Positions 26,361-39,645 are shown, numbered from the stretch's first letter. The stretch is 59,020 nucleotides of DNA from Eubacteriales bacterium (GCA_030540435.1 JAUNWG010000008.1:1-59020), one strand, 5' to 3'. Notes: generated by a model not told the origin, from the letters alone. A program made the numbers and translations.

Positions 26361-26817
26361 TATGTTAGGACTGCTCGGTCTGTGCTTCCGGGCAGGCAGG
26401 CTGGTGTGCGGCGATGATGCCGTGGCAGATACCGTTTCTGCCGGAGAAGCGCGCCTGCTGCTGCTGGCGGGAGACGCCGGTGCAGGTATTTGCAGGCGTG
26501 TGGCATACCATCAGCAGAACCGCGGCGTACCTGTGGTTCGGATGGATTGCAGCGCAGCGGAAATGGGCCAGGCGCTGGGGCGCAGGCCGACTGCCGTGTG
26601 CTGTATCACGGATGCGGGCTTTGCAGCGGCGGCAGCACAGAAAGCGGCAGCGGCAGATGAAACGTATGCTGCACTGGCACAACAGCTGGGCGAAAAGAAA
26701 AAGCGCGTGGAATCGCGCCGCGGACACAAAAAGCCGCGGAAAAAATCCGCCGGAAAGCATACGTCCGGCAATGTGAGAAAGTCAACTGATACGAAACGTG
26801 GAGGTGAACGCGCATGA
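26347..26817 (+). CDS. L7Ae-family ribosomal-like protein (YlxQ) with basic tail
   Basis: The 156-aa product has an L7Ae/L30e-like fold ([44 protein letters not shown]), expected to bind kink-turn RNA. Typical YlxQ proteins are about 100 aa; this one carries an additional C-terminal tail of about 45 residues rich in Lys and Arg. The start is ATG at 26347 or 26353, both overlapping the rnpM stop. Its own stop overlaps the infB ATG (ATGA), so translation is coupled. The RNA target is not known. Confidence 0.85.
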   Translation: MPMHDMLGLLGLCFRAGRLVCGDDAVADTVSAGEARLLLLAGDAGAGICRRVAYHQQNRGVPVVRMDCSAAEMGQALGRRPTAVCCITDAGFAAAAAQKAAAADETYAALAQQLGEKKKRVESRRGHKKPRKKSAGKHTSGNVRKSTDTKRGGERA

Positions 26818-29369
26818 GTATTGACAATAAATACCGTGTACATGAAGTAGCCAAGGATTTTGGCATGAGCACAAAGGAGATCACCGATGTGCTGACAGAA
26901 TACTCCCAGACCCCGAAAAACCATATGCAGGTTTTGGAGTCGGAAGAGCTGAATCTGGTATTTGATTATATAACCAAGCATAATCCGGTTGAAAACATGG
27001 CTGAGGTTCTGGAGAAGCAGGCTGCGGAGCGCAAGGCGCCGACAACGCAGGTCGTCCGGCAGCAGCCGATGCGCAAGGGCGCGAAGAACGACAAGAAGGC
27101 TGACCCGAAGAAGGCGGATAAAAAGCCGGACGCAAAGAAAGCCGATGCAAAGAAGGAGCCGCGCAAGCTGGAAAAGCTGGCGAAGGCAGCTGTCGCTGCA
27201 GTAAAGCCGACAGAGGTATCCAAGCCGCAGCAGCCGGCAGAGCAGCAGAAGCCGCGCGGCGACAAAAAGAAAAAGAACCGCCAGCCGGCAAAGCCGCATG
27301 AGCCGCGTCAGATCCTGCGTCCGCAGGGCTCCGCGGAGCAGGCAACTTCGACGGTTACCACAGATGAAAATAAGAGCCAGCAGACCAAGGGCAAGCAGAT
27401 CCACCGCGTAGATACCCGCGGCGGCGGCAACGTCAATCTGGCGCGCTATGATGAGCGCATTGATGCCCTTGTACCGCAGAAGGCGGACCGCATGAAGCAG
27501 GGCAAGCAGAAGATCACCCGCAAGGCGGATTCCCGCAAGCCGTTCTCCAACAAGCGCCGTCAGGAGGAGCAGGAGAAGTTCAAGCGTCTGCAGCGTCAGC
27601 AGCAGCAGATCAAGAAGGTACAGCTCAAGGTCATGATCCCGGATGAGATCAATGTTGGCGAGCTGGCGTCCCGCCTCAAGCGCACAGCGGCAGATGTCAT
27701 CAAGGAGCTGCTCAAACTGGGCGTTATGGCAAATATTTCGCAGACCATCGACTATGACACCGCTGCGATCGTCGCAGAGGAAATGGGCGCAAAGGTCGAG
27801 AAGGAAGTCCATGTCACCATCGAGGAAAAGCTGTTTGACGAGAGCGAGGACAAGGAAGAGAACCTGGAGCCGAGAAGCCCGGTCATCGTTGTCATGGGCC
27901 ATGTCGACCACGGCAAGACCTCCCTGCTGGACAGCATCCGCAAGACCGATGTTGCAGCAGGCGAAGCAGGCGGTATTACCCAGCATATCGGCGCGTACCG
28001 CGTCAAGGTAAGCGGACGTCCGATCACCTTCCTGGATACGCCGGGCCATGCTGCATTTACCTCCATGCGTGCACGCGGCGCGCAGGTCACAGATATTGCG
28101 ATCTTGGTCGTCGCAGCGGATGACGGCATCATGCCGCAGACTATCGAGGCGATCAACCATGCAAAGGCAGCCAATATTCCGATCATTGTAGCGGTAAACA
28201 AGATCGATAAGGAAAACGCAGACCCGGACCGCGTCCTGCAGCAGCTGACCGAATACGAACTCGTGCCGGAGGAATGGGGCGGCGAAACCATCGTCTGCAA
28301 GATCTCCGCAAAGCAGGGCATTGGCATTGAAAACCTGCTGGAAATGGTATTGCTGACCGCTGATATGCAGGAGCTGCGCGCAAACCCGAACCGTCAGGCC
28401 AAGGGTACTGTTATCGAGGCAAAGCTGGACCGTGGCCGCGGCCCGGTGGCTACTGTGCTCGTACAGAATGGTACGCTGCATTCCGGCGATACGGTTATCG
28501 CAGGCAAGGCAGTCGGCAGAGTACGTGTCATGACCGACGAGCGTGGACGCAAGCTGGAAAATGCCGGCCCGTCCGTGCCGGTTGAGATCATCGGTCTTGG
28601 CGAAGTGCCGGATGCAGGCGATGTATTCTATGCCGTTGACAACGAGCGCATGGCACGTGAGCTGGTTGAGCAGCGTAAGGAGAAGGAAAAGGAAGAGCGC
28701 AACAAGGCAATGCAGAAGGTCACGCTGGAGAATCTGTTCGATACCATCCAGCAGGGCAATATGAAGGAGCTGAACATCATCATCAAGGCGGATGTGCAGG
28801 GCTCCGTCGAGGCTGTCCGTTCTTCGCTGCTTAAGCTGACCAATGAGGAAGTACGTGTCAACGTCATCCATGGCGCCGTCGGTGCGATCAGCGAATCCGA
28901 CGTCATGCTGGCAGCTGCCTCCAATGCGATCATCGTCGGCTTCAATGTCCGTCCAGAGCGTGCAGCAGCGGATTCCGCCCATCAGCAGGATGTGGAGATC
29001 CGTCTGTACCGCGTCATTTATGACTGCATCGAGGAGATGGAGCAGGCAATGAAGGGCATGCTCGATCCGAAGTTCAAGGAGGTCGTTGTCGGTCACGCAG
29101 AGATTCGCCAGACCTTCAAGGTATCCGGCGTCGGCACGATCGCAGGTGCGTATGTACAGGACGGCAAGATCGTCCGTGCGTGCGAGGTTCGTATCGTCCG
29201 CGACGGTATTGTCATCCATGAGGGCCATCTGAACTCGCTCAAGCGCTTCAAGGACGACGTCAAGGAAGTTGCAGCAGGCTATGAGTGCGGCATGGGCATT
29301 CAGGATTACAACGATCTGAAGGAAGGCGACGTGATCGAGTCGTTCGTCATGGAACAGATCAAACCGTAA
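26814..29369 (+). CDS. infB: Translation initiation factor IF-2
   Basis: IF-2 is the GTPase that delivers initiator tRNA to the 30S subunit. The 851-aa product has the IF2_N HTH-like start ([17 protein letters not shown]), a 200-residue low-complexity linker of Lys/Ala/Pro/Glu, a second IF2_N near residue 275, then the G domain from about 355 with [20 protein letters not shown] and NKIDK, followed by domain II, IF-2 domain 3 and C-terminal domains. A terminator-like hairpin follows at 29392-29435. Confidence 0.97.
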   Translation: MSIDNKYRVHEVAKDFGMSTKEITDVLTEYSQTPKNHMQVLESEELNLVFDYITKHNPVENMAEVLEKQAAERKAPTTQVVRQQPMRKGAKNDKKADPKKADKKPDAKKADAKKEPRKLEKLAKAAVAAVKPTEVSKPQQPAEQQKPRGDKKKKNRQPAKPHEPRQILRPQGSAEQATSTVTTDENKSQQTKGKQIHRVDTRGGGNVNLARYDERIDALVPQKADRMKQGKQKITRKADSRKPFSNKRRQEEQEKFKRLQRQQQQIKKVQLKVMIPDEINVGELASRLKRTAADVIKELLKLGVMANISQTIDYDTAAIVAEEMGAKVEKEVHVTIEEKLFDESEDKEENLEPRSPVIVVMGHVDHGKTSLLDSIRKTDVAAGEAGGITQHIGAYRVKVSGRPITFLDTPGHAAFTSMRARGAQVTDIAILVVAADDGIMPQTIEAINHAKAANIPIIVAVNKIDKENADPDRVLQQLTEYELVPEEWGGETIVCKISAKQGIGIENLLEMVLLTADMQELRANPNRQAKGTVIEAKLDRGRGPVATVLVQNGTLHSGDTVIAGKAVGRVRVMTDERGRKLENAGPSVPVEIIGLGEVPDAGDVFYAVDNERMARELVEQRKEKEKEERNKAMQKVTLENLFDTIQQGNMKELNIIIKADVQGSVEAVRSSLLKLTNEEVRVNVIHGAVGAISESDVMLAAASNAIIVGFNVRPERAAADSAHQQDVEIRLYRVIYDCIEEMEQAMKGMLDPKFKEVVVGHAEIRQTFKVSGVGTIAGAYVQDGKIVRACEVRIVRDGIVIHEGHLNSLKRFKDDVKEVAAGYECGMGIQDYNDLKEGDVIESFVMEQIKP

Positions 29370-29391
29370 TTGTTCATCACAATTTGATTGC

Positions 29392-29435
29392 CGCGGGTGG
29401 GGTGCGTCACATGTCGCCGCCCGCCTGCGGTTTTT
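29392..29435 (+). terminator. Attenuator between infB and rbfA
   Basis: An 11-bp GC-rich stem (CCGCGGGTGGG with its near-complement ending CTGCGG) runs into TTTTT. It lies inside the operon, 24 nt before rbfA, so it probably reduces rather than ends downstream transcription. Confidence 0.55.
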
Positions 29436-29458
29436 ATGTTAAAAAGGAGAAAATAGTT

Positions 29459-29812
29459 ATGTCTCAGAGGAGCGAACGCATCAGCGAAGAGTTTCAGAAA
29501 GCGCTGTCGGAATCCATCCGCACGCTGAAAGACCCGCGCGTGCATGAGGCGATGATCTCCGTCACCCGCTGTGAGGTGACCGGCGATCTGCGTTATGCCA
29601 AGGCGTTTATCAGTGTGTTCGGTTCCGACCAGCAGAAGAAGGAAGTCATGCGCGGACTGAAATCCGCCTCTGGCTTCCTGCGCCGCGATGTCGCGGCAAA
29701 GATCCGTGTGCGCTATGCGCCGGAGATCGTGTTCACACTGGATGAGTCGATCACGCACGGTGCGCATATCAACTCCGTTCTTCATGAGCTGGAGAAGGAG
29801 GGCAAGCTGTGA
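29459..29812 (+). CDS. rbfA: 30S ribosome-binding factor A
   Basis: RbfA is a KH-like 16S processing factor needed for late 30S maturation. The 117-aa product starts RSERISEEFQKALSESIR and has the DLRYAKAFISVFG strand and the RVRYAPEIVFTLDESI signature. AAAAAGGAG sets the ATG at 29459; the frame is open upstream across the terminator. Confidence 0.96.
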   Translation: MSQRSERISEEFQKALSESIRTLKDPRVHEAMISVTRCEVTGDLRYAKAFISVFGSDQQKKEVMRGLKSASGFLRRDVAAKIRVRYAPEIVFTLDESITHGAHINSVLHELEKEGKL

Positions 29813-30768
29813 TCGGAACTGTTTCCCGCGCTGCGCAGGTCTTACAGGCGGCAGACCGCTTTATCATTCTGACGCACCGCCGCCCGGATGGCGACACCAC
29901 CGGCAGCGCGGGTGCGCTGTGCCTTGCGCTGCGGAAGGCGGGGAAGACCGCCTATGTTGCCCGCAATGCAGGCGTGACCAAGCGGTATGCAGGGCTGATC
30001 GAGCCGTACGCACCGCCGGAGGGCTACCAGCCGCAATGTGTTGTATCGGTTGACTGTGCCGATATCGATATGATCCCGCCGGAAATGCAGCAGTACGCCG
30101 CACAGGTCGATCTTGTCATTGACCACCACCGCTCCAATCCCGGTTTTGGCAGGGAAAACCTTGTCATGGGCCAGCGGGCGGCGTGTGCAGAGATCGTTTG
30201 TGCGGTCATTGAGGAAATGGGCATTGCGCTTGACCGCGACATTGCCGAGGGCATTTATGTCGGCGCATCGACGGATACCGGCTGCTTTAAATTTTCCAAT
30301 ACAACATCCAACACACACTTGGTCGCGGCAAAGTGCCTGGAGGCCGGCGTAGACGGCGGCGAGATCAACCGCGCCCTGTTTGAAACCAAATCACGCGCGC
30401 GCTATGAGATCGAACGGATGCTGTTTTCCAGCATGGAGTTTTACCATGAGGGCAAGATCGCCGTGGCGCTCATCACGCTGGAAGCACGACAGCGGACCGG
30501 CGCGGATTGGGATGATCTGGATGCCATTGCGGGCATCCCGCGCCAGATTGAAGGCGTGGAGGTCGGTCTGACGCTGACCGAGTTGGAAAACGGCGACACC
30601 AAGGTTTCCGTCCGCACGACAAAGGAGGTAGACGCGTCTGCAATCTGCACACAGGTCGGCGGCGGCGGACATCTGCGTGCGGCAGGCGCGACGCTGCACT
30701 GCGGCGCCGAGGAGACCATCCAGCGCCTGCTGGAGGCGACAGAAAGGGTGTACCGTGGTGAAGCGTGA
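29809..30768 (+). CDS. nrnA: DHH phosphoesterase NrnA (oligoribonuclease/pAp phosphatase)
   Basis: NrnA degrades nanoRNA and removes 3'-phosphoadenosine phosphate. The 319-aa product has the DHH motif set: THRRPDGDTTGSA, SVDCAD, VIDHHRSNPGFG and TDTGCF, then the DHHA1 domain ending in GGGGHLRAAGATL. GTG start at 29809 overlaps the rbfA stop (GTGA). The gene is a standard operon member in Firmicutes. Confidence 0.95.
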   Translation: MIGTVSRAAQVLQAADRFIILTHRRPDGDTTGSAGALCLALRKAGKTAYVARNAGVTKRYAGLIEPYAPPEGYQPQCVVSVDCADIDMIPPEMQQYAAQVDLVIDHHRSNPGFGRENLVMGQRAACAEIVCAVIEEMGIALDRDIAEGIYVGASTDTGCFKFSNTTSNTHLVAAKCLEAGVDGGEINRALFETKSRARYEIERMLFSSMEFYHEGKIAVALITLEARQRTGADWDDLDAIAGIPRQIEGVEVGLTLTELENGDTKVSVRTTKEVDASAICTQVGGGGHLRAAGATLHCGAEETIQRLLEATERVYRGEA

Positions 30769-31678
30769 AGCGCGCTATAACGGCGTACTGGTCGTAAATA
30801 AGCCGCAGGATTTTACTTCATTTGACGTTGTGGCAAAGCTGCGCGGCATATTGCACGAACGCCGCATCGGGCATGGCGGCACGCTGGACCCGATGGCTAC
30901 CGGCGTACTGCCGGTATTTGTCGGCGGCGCGACACGTGCCGCCGATATGTCGGCGGCACAGGCAAAGGAATATATTGCGGGCTTTGCGCTGGGGTATGCC
31001 ACTGACACGCAGGACAGCACAGGCGCCGAGATCGCGCGCTCAGACAAGCGCGTATCGCTGGACGAGGTACAGGCGGCAGTGGACGCTATGCAGGGCGACC
31101 AACAGCAGCTCCCGCCGATGTATTCCGCGGTCAAGGTGGGCGGAAAGCGGTTGTATGACCTCGCCCGCAAGGGCGTGGAGGTAGAGCGCACGCCGCGCCC
31201 CATCACTGTGCAGGAAGCCGAGCTGTTGGCGTTTGACGAGCAGACCCAGACCGGCAGACTGCGCGTGCTGTGCTCCAAAGGCACTTATGTGCGCACGCTG
31301 ATCCACGATCTTGGGGAAGGGCTGGGCACTTATGCAGTCATGACTGCCCTCCAGCGCACCATGAGCGGGCAGTATACGCTGGCGCAGAGCCTGACGCTGG
31401 ACGAGCTCCAGACAGCGGCGGATGAAGATCGGATCGAGGCGTTGCTGCTGCCGACGGACAGCCTGTTTGCGGACTATCCCGCAGTCACGATTGACGACTA
31501 TGGCTATGGGCGCGCGCAGAACGGCGCCTTTATCACGCCGGAGCATGTGACGGATATGCCGATGCAGACGGGGACACTGTGCCGCGTGTATTACAACGGC
31601 GCATTCTGGATGCTGGGACGCGTGGATACGCTGTCACGCGGCGGGCTTGCGCTGTTTTATGAAAAAAGATTCCGGTAA
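30758..31678 (+). CDS. truB: tRNA pseudouridine-55 synthase TruB
   Basis: TruB makes pseudouridine 55 in the T loop of tRNAs. The 306-aa product has GVLVVNKPQDFTSFDVV, the catalytic Asp in HGGTLDPMATGVLPV, YSAVKVGGKRLYDLAR and CSKGTYVRTLIHDLG. Two adjacent GTG codons (30755 and 30758) can serve as starts, both after AAAGGG; the call uses the second. It overlaps the end of nrnA. Confidence 0.95.
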   Translation: MKREARYNGVLVVNKPQDFTSFDVVAKLRGILHERRIGHGGTLDPMATGVLPVFVGGATRAADMSAAQAKEYIAGFALGYATDTQDSTGAEIARSDKRVSLDEVQAAVDAMQGDQQQLPPMYSAVKVGGKRLYDLARKGVEVERTPRPITVQEAELLAFDEQTQTGRLRVLCSKGTYVRTLIHDLGEGLGTYAVMTALQRTMSGQYTLAQSLTLDELQTAADEDRIEALLLPTDSLFADYPAVTIDDYGYGRAQNGAFITPEHVTDMPMQTGTLCRVYYNGAFWMLGRVDTLSRGGLALFYEKRFR

Positions 31679-31717
31679 GGCGGAGCACCGTGCCGGAGAG
31701 GAAGAGGATCAACCATC

Positions 31718-32629
31718 ATGATAGAGAAAGACGCAAAGCGAGCGATCGCGCTGGGGTATTTTGACGGCGTGCATTGCGGGCATCAGGAGCTGATGAAGCT
31801 GGCAGTGCAGCGTGCACAGGAGAACGATGCGATTTCTTCGGTGTTTACATTTGATGTCCATCCAGATACTGTCATCACCGGCTGTCAGGTGCCGCTGATT
31901 ACATCGGCGGCATGCCGCGGCGACGAGATCCGCGAACGGGGCGGCGTTGATGAAGTCATTTTCGCGCATTTTAATGATGAGCTGCGCAATATGGAATGGC
32001 GCAAATTTATTGACGATGTACTGGTCGGACGGTTCCATGCGTGCTGGGTCATCACCGGGCACAATAACCGCTTTGGTCACCGCGGGCAGGGCACGCCGGA
32101 CCGCCTGCAGGAGGAATGCGCACGGCTGGGCATCGGTTGTGACATTGTGCAGGATGTCCGCATCGACAATATCGTGGTCAGCTCCACTTATATCCGCCAG
32201 CAAATCGCAGCGGGCAACATGGAGCGCGCACAGAAGTTTCTGGGGCATCCGTATACGGTCGCAGGCGTGGTACAGCATGGGCGGCGCATCGGGCGCACGC
32301 TGGGCTACCGTACAGTAAACATCGCGCTGCCGCAGGAGATGCAGGCGCCGCCGTTCGGCGTGTATGTATCGCGCGTGATTGCGGATGGCGAGGCGCACAG
32401 CGCTGTGACCAATATCGGTGTGCATCCGACCTTCGGCGAGGGCGCCGCTGCCTGTATTGAGCCGCATCTGTTGGACTTTGAAGGCGATCTGTATGGGAAG
32501 TTCATCAAGGTAGAGCTGCTGCATTTCCTGCGCCCGGAGCGCAGGTTTGATGACAGCGAGGAGCTGAAGGCTGCCATCGCGGCGGATATCGCGCAGACAC
32601 GTGCGTGGTTTGCAGAAACCGAAAAATAA
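31718..32629 (+). CDS. ribF: Bifunctional riboflavin kinase/FAD synthetase
   Basis: RibF converts riboflavin to FMN and then FAD. The 303-aa product has the FAD synthetase nucleotidyltransferase motif LGYFDGVHCGH, SSTYIRQQIAAGNM, and the C-terminal flavokinase part with GRTLGYRTVNIALP and TNIGVHPTFGEG. GAAGAGG precedes the ATG. It is the last gene of the nusA-infB operon, followed by a terminator. Confidence 0.95.
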   Translation: MIEKDAKRAIALGYFDGVHCGHQELMKLAVQRAQENDAISSVFTFDVHPDTVITGCQVPLITSAACRGDEIRERGGVDEVIFAHFNDELRNMEWRKFIDDVLVGRFHACWVITGHNNRFGHRGQGTPDRLQEECARLGIGCDIVQDVRIDNIVVSSTYIRQQIAAGNMERAQKFLGHPYTVAGVVQHGRRIGRTLGYRTVNIALPQEMQAPPFGVYVSRVIADGEAHSAVTNIGVHPTFGEGAAACIEPHLLDFEGDLYGKFIKVELLHFLRPERRFDDSEELKAAIAADIAQTRAWFAETEK

Positions 32630-32651
32630 CCAAAATGCGATCATATTTTTT

Positions 32652-32684
32652 GCCCTGCGGCGGAACAGCCGCAGGGCATTTTTG
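32652..32684 (+). terminator. Terminator of the nusA-infB operon
   Basis: A perfect 10-bp GC-rich stem (32652-32661 with 32668-32677) is followed by ATTTTTG. Confidence 0.85.
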
Positions 32685-32755
32685 TATTTTCGATAAAAAA
32701 CTGTAAAAAACAGATCGGGCGGAACACTTTTTTCGCTTTATGATGCAAAAGCCGC

Positions 32756-32784
32756 TTGAAATAGGCGCGAAAATAGCATATTAT
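32756..32784 (+). promoter_or_regulatory. Promoter of trmL-degV
   Basis: TTGAAA (32756-32761) and TATTAT (32779-32784) with 17-bp spacing; an overlapping TATAAT at 32782-32787 would give a 20-bp spacer. Confidence 0.6.
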
Positions 32785-32848
32785 AATTACAAGACCGGTA
32801 TGACTGGCGTATTTACCGGTCGGCTTATTAGGATGAAGGGGAATAGCT

Positions 32849-33334
32849 ATGCTGGGCATTGTTTTGGTAGAGCCGGAGATCCCACAGAACACCGGCAATA
32901 TTGCACGCACCTGCGCGGTGACCGGCTGTACGCTGCATCTGGTCGGACCGCTCGGATTTGAGATCTCGGATAAACGGCTCAAGCGTGCAGGGCTGGATTA
33001 CTGGCATCTGTTGGATGTACGGTATTATGATTCTCTGGCTGAATTTTGGGAGAAAAATCCGGACGGCACATATTTTTATGCAACCAGTAAGGGACAGCAG
33101 CGCCATACTGATGTTACCTATCCGCCGGATGCCTACCTGCTGTTTGGCAGGGAGACGAAGGGTCTGCCCGCGGACATGCTGCGGGAGCATCCCGAACGGT
33201 GCGTACGTATCCCGATGCGGGAAGGGGCGCGCTGCCTGAACCTGTCCAACAGCGTTGCCGTTGTGGTTTATGAGGCGCTGCGGCAGAACGACTTCGCAGA
33301 CCTGTGCAGCGCAGGTCCATTTCCGGAGGTATAG
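32849..33334 (+). CDS. trmL: tRNA (cytidine(34)-2'-O)-methyltransferase TrmL
   Basis: This SPOUT (SpoU) family enzyme methylates the wobble ribose of tRNA-Leu. The 161-aa product begins IVLVEPEIPQNTGNIARTCA and has the SAM-knot motifs LLFGRETKGLP and CVRIPMREGARCLNLSNSVA. Length is typical. GATGAAGGGG precedes the ATG. A 6-bp gap leads to degV. Confidence 0.95.
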   Translation: MLGIVLVEPEIPQNTGNIARTCAVTGCTLHLVGPLGFEISDKRLKRAGLDYWHLLDVRYYDSLAEFWEKNPDGTYFYATSKGQQRHTDVTYPPDAYLLFGRETKGLPADMLREHPERCVRIPMREGARCLNLSNSVAVVVYEALRQNDFADLCSAGPFPEV

Positions 33335-33340
33335 ATTTTT

Positions 33341-34213
33341 ATGGAAAAGATTTGCATCTTTACAGATTCATCTGCTGACCTGTCACGCGAGCAGATCGAA
33401 CGCTGGAATATTGACATTCTTCCGATTCAAATTGAGATTGATGGGAAAACTTATCGTGAGTATCTGGATATCTCGCCGGAGGAATACTGGCAGGTACTGC
33501 TTGACCATGATGATATTCCGACGACTTCGCAGGTTAAAATTGAGGACTTTCTGAACCAGTACAAAAAGGCAAGGGAAGCGGGCTGCACCCACTGTGTCGG
33601 CATCCTCATCAACGGAAAAGGCTCCGGCACCTATCAGACGGCCAATATCGTGCGCGACATGTTCTATGAGGAATATGGCAAGGATATGGTGATCGAGCTG
33701 ATTGATTCCGAGAGCTACACCTATATGTATGGCAATATCGTCGTCGAGGGCGCAAAGCTGCGGGAGGAAGGCAAGTCATTTGCCGAAATCGTAGCGGTCA
33801 TGCGCAGCCGCGTCAAGTGCACCGAAGCGTATCTCGGCGTTTACAGCCTGAAGCATTTGAAAAAGAGCGGCCGTATTTCCGGCGGCGCCGCATTTGTCGG
33901 CGAAGCGCTTGGTCTGCGTCCGATCTCGCTTGTGCGTGAGGGTGCGGTCGACGTGTGCGCAAAGGTGCGCGGCGACAAAAACCTCGTGCCGAAGATGGTG
34001 GAAATGACAGTCCAGAGGGCTGTTGACCGCGAACATCAGACGGCATATGTCATGTATGCGGCGGTTCCGGAGGAGCAGATTGCACTGACAGAAAAGCTGT
34101 TGAAGGAGGCGGGCTTTGGCTCTGTCGAGCGCCGTCCGTTCGGCATAGCGGTGCCGACAAATGCCGGACCGAAGTCGATTGCGGTCGTTTTCCGCGCGGC
34201 GCCCCGGGCCTGA
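33341..34213 (+). CDS. DegV family fatty-acid-binding protein
   Basis: DegV proteins (FakB) present fatty acids to the FakA kinase. The 290-aa product has IFTDSSADLSREQIERWNI, the TSQV core, LINGKGSGTYQ and IDSESYTYMYGNIV with a C-terminal fatty-acid pocket domain. The standard SGTYQSA-like motif is seen here as GSGTYQTANI. No fakA-like gene is next to it. Ligand is unknown. Confidence 0.93.
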   Translation: MEKICIFTDSSADLSREQIERWNIDILPIQIEIDGKTYREYLDISPEEYWQVLLDHDDIPTTSQVKIEDFLNQYKKAREAGCTHCVGILINGKGSGTYQTANIVRDMFYEEYGKDMVIELIDSESYTYMYGNIVVEGAKLREEGKSFAEIVAVMRSRVKCTEAYLGVYSLKHLKKSGRISGGAAFVGEALGLRPISLVREGAVDVCAKVRGDKNLVPKMVEMTVQRAVDREHQTAYVMYAAVPEEQIALTEKLLKEAGFGSVERRPFGIAVPTNAGPKSIAVVFRAAPRA

Positions 34214-34267
34214 CGTATAAAATTACCGGAAAATTCGCAAAAACGGGTATTTTTTAACAAAAGTATC

Positions 34268-34296
34268 TTGCAAACTACGCGGCAAAACGGTATAAT
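34268..34296 (+). promoter_or_regulatory. Promoter of the glycolytic cluster
   Basis: TTGCAA (34268-34273) and TATAAT (34291-34296), 17-bp spacer. It lies 79 bp before the pgk start. Confidence 0.75.
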
Positions 34297-34374
34297 TTTT
34301 TGGTGGAAACGCAATTATTTTCCGTTTTCCACATAACACTGTGCGTTGTTCCAGTTAATAAGGAGTGTTATACT

Positions 34375-35580
34375 ATGGACTACAATAAGAAGAGTGTCGA
34401 AGACATCAATGTATCGGGCAAGAAGGTACTGCTTCGCTGTGACTTCAATGTTCCGATGGCAAAGGACGGCAGCGGCGTCATCACTGACGACAAGCGTATC
34501 CGCGCAGCTCTGCCGACCATCCAGTATCTGCTGGAAAAGGGCGCAGCAGTCATTGCGTGCTCCCATATGGGCAAGCCGAAGGGCGAATGGAAGCCGGAGT
34601 TGTCTATGGCGCCGGTTGCAGCACGCCTGTCTGAGTTGCTGGGCAAGGAAGTGATTCTGGCAAAGGATATCGTAGGCGACGATGCAAAGGCAAAGGCTGC
34701 TGCACTCAAGCCGGGCGAGCTGCTGCTGCTGGAGAACCTCCGCTATGACAAGGGCGAGACCAAGAACGATCCGGAATTTGCAAAGGCTCTGGCTGATCTG
34801 GCTGGCGCTGACGGCGTATATGTTTCGGATGCATTCGGTACCGTACACCGTGCACATGCTTCCACCGCAGGCGTGGCAGCTTACCTGCCGGCAGTTTCCG
34901 GCTATCTGATCCAGAAGGAGCTGGACGTCATCGGCGGCGCACTGGCTGCACCGAAGCGCCCGCTGGTCGCTATCCTGGGCGGCTCCAAGGTTTCTTCCAA
35001 GATCGGCGTTATCAACAACCTGCTTGAGATCGCTGACACCATCATCATCGGCGGCGGCATGGCATACACCTTCTCCGCAGCACAGGGCGGCAGCATTGGC
35101 AATTCCCTGCTGGAAGAGGACTGGAAGGGCTATGCGCTGGAAATGATTGAGAAGGCAAAGGCAAAGGGCGTAAAGCTGCTGCTGCCGGTTGATACCGTAA
35201 TTGCAGACAACTTTGCACCGGATGCAGCTTCTGACGTCGTAGAGTCCGGCAAGATCCCGGACGGCTGGCAGGGTCTGGATATCGGTCCGAAGACAGTCGA
35301 GCTGTACTGCGATGCAGTAAAGGACGCAGGTACCGTTATTTGGAATGGCCCGATGGGCGTATTTGAATTTGAGAAGTTTGCTGTTGGCACCAAGGCAGTT
35401 GCAGAAGCACTGAGCAAGACCGATGCGATCACCATCATCGGCGGCGGCGACTCCGCAGCAGCAGTCCAGCAGCTGGGCTATGCAGACAAGATGACCCATA
35501 TCTCCACCGGCGGCGGCGCTTCGCTGGAGTTTATGGAGGGCAAGGTCCTTCCGGGTATCGCTTGCCTGCAGGACAAGTAA
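34375..35580 (+). CDS. pgk: Phosphoglycerate kinase
   Basis: It transfers phosphate from 1,3-bisphosphoglycerate to ADP. The 401-aa product has [12 protein letters not shown], the helix [41 protein letters not shown] and the nucleotide-binding [13 protein letters not shown]. The ATG at 34375 follows AAGGAG; the open frame back to 34300 is rejected because it overlaps the promoter. Gap (glyceraldehyde-3-phosphate dehydrogenase), commonly just upstream, is not in the window. Confidence 0.98.
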   Translation: MDYNKKSVEDINVSGKKVLLRCDFNVPMAKDGSGVITDDKRIRAALPTIQYLLEKGAAVIACSHMGKPKGEWKPELSMAPVAARLSELLGKEVILAKDIVGDDAKAKAAALKPGELLLLENLRYDKGETKNDPEFAKALADLAGADGVYVSDAFGTVHRAHASTAGVAAYLPAVSGYLIQKELDVIGGALAAPKRPLVAILGGSKVSSKIGVINNLLEIADTIIIGGGMAYTFSAAQGGSIGNSLLEEDWKGYALEMIEKAKAKGVKLLLPVDTVIADNFAPDAASDVVESGKIPDGWQGLDIGPKTVELYCDAVKDAGTVIWNGPMGVFEFEKFAVGTKAVAEALSKTDAITIIGGGDSAAAVQQLGYADKMTHISTGGGASLEFMEGKVLPGIACLQDK

Positions 35581-35602
35581 TTTTTGTTCAGACCGCCTTT
35601 CC

Positions 35603-35645
35603 TGTATGATGTATCCCCCTCCGGGTGCATCATACAGCCGGAGGG
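35603..35645 (+). promoter_or_regulatory. Interleaved hairpins between pgk and tpiA
   Basis: TGTATGATG (35603-35611) is perfectly complementary to CATCATACA (35628-35636), and CCCTCCGG (35617-35624) to CCGGAGGG (35638-35645). The four arms are interleaved (A-B-A'-B'), so the stems are mutually exclusive or form a pseudoknot. No U-tract follows directly. Confidence 0.6.
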
Positions 35646-35694
35646 CGCTGAGATATAACAATAAGGATTTTTTTCTAGGAAGGGGAAAACCAAT

Positions 35695-36483
35695 ATGAAT
35701 CGCAGATATCGTAAGACTATTATTGCCGGTAACTGGAAGATGAACATGACACCGAGCCAGGCAAAGGCACTGATCGAAGAGCTGAAGCCGATGGTCAGCA
35801 AGGTAAAGTGGTGTGAAATGGTACTGTGTGTACCGTACGTAGACATCCCGACCGCTGTTAAGGCTGCAAAGGGTTCCAAGATCGCCATTGGCGCTGAGAA
35901 CATGCATTTCGAGCCGAAGGGCGCATACACCGGCGAGGTTTCCGCTGACATGCTGAAGGAGTGCGGCGTAAAGTACGTTATCATCGGCCATTCCGAGCGC
36001 CGTCAGTACTTTGCAGAGACCGACGAGACCGTCAACAAGAAGGTCAAGGTTGCGCTGGAGAACGGCTTCCGTCCGATCGTTTGTGTCGGCGAGTCCCTGG
36101 CAGAGCGCGAGCAGGACATCTGGTCTGAGATCGTTCGCAAGCAGGTTAAGTGCGCAGTACAGGGCGTTTCGGTTGACGACATCAAGAAGGTTGTCATCGC
36201 TTACGAGCCGATCTGGGCAATTGGCACCGGCAAGACCGCTACCGCTGACCAGGCAAACGAGGTTTGCTCTGCAATCCGTGACTGCCTGAGAGAGCTGTAC
36301 GGCGCCCGCGCTGCACGTGCTATCACCATCCAGTACGGCGGTTCCATGAACGCAAAGAACGCTGCTGAGCTGCTCAGCAAGCCGGACGTAGACGGCGGCC
36401 TGATTGGCGGCGCATCTCTGAAGGCTCCGGACTTCTGCGCAATCATTGAAGCTGCACAGGACCCGGTACCGGCAGCAGAGTAA
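35695..36483 (+). CDS. tpiA: Triose-phosphate isomerase
   Basis: It interconverts DHAP and glyceraldehyde 3-phosphate. The 262-aa product has [14 protein letters not shown] (Lys), the His of [12 protein letters not shown], the catalytic Glu in [17 protein letters not shown], and [14 protein letters not shown] and the GGLIGGASL phosphate loop. The N-terminus MNRRYRK is slightly longer than usual. AGGAAGGGG precedes the start. Confidence 0.98.
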   Translation: MNRRYRKTIIAGNWKMNMTPSQAKALIEELKPMVSKVKWCEMVLCVPYVDIPTAVKAAKGSKIAIGAENMHFEPKGAYTGEVSADMLKECGVKYVIIGHSERRQYFAETDETVNKKVKVALENGFRPIVCVGESLAEREQDIWSEIVRKQVKCAVQGVSVDDIKKVVIAYEPIWAIGTGKTATADQANEVCSAIRDCLRELYGARAARAITIQYGGSMNAKNAAELLSKPDVDGGLIGGASLKAPDFCAIIEAAQDPVPAAE

Positions 36484-36496
36484 TTTAACTGCACAT

Positions 36497-36548
36497 GACA
36501 TCGGCGGGCTGCTTCATTGATCGGGTGGTCCGCCGATATGCTGTTTTT
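36497..36548 (+). terminator. Possible terminator after tpiA
   Basis: TCGGCGG (36501-36507) pairs with CCGCCGA (36531-36537) with a 23-nt loop; TATGCTGTTTTTC follows. Weak because the loop is long and the T-run is 6-7 nt away. Confidence 0.4.
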
Positions 36549-36643
36549 CAGGACATTGGTCTTTGTTGAGAAAATACTGATGCCTTTGTGAGACAACTTC
36601 CCCTTTCCATCACAAACTGAAATTCTCAGAATCGAGGTTAATT

Positions 36644-39602
<2,959 letters not shown>

Positions 39603-39607
39603 GGCGC

Positions 39608-39642
39608 AAAAAATCCCTCCCTGCACCGCAGGGAGGGATTTG
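39608..39642 (+). terminator. Bidirectional terminator between eno and the exporter-like gene
   Basis: AAATCCCTCCCTGC and GCAGGGAGGGATTT form a perfect 14-bp stem with a 3-nt loop, with A-rich sequence on one side and T-rich on the other. It serves both converging genes. Confidence 0.85.
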
Positions 39643-39645
39643 ATC

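Noticed and set aside
26511..29228. 905-codon minus-strand open frame
   Set aside because: It lies antisense across infB and ylxQ, shows no domain and has no ribosome site; it results from strong codon bias in the sense genes.
34315..36501. 728-codon minus-strand open frame
   Set aside because: Antisense shadow of pgk and tpiA with a composition unlike real proteins (Cys/Leu-rich).
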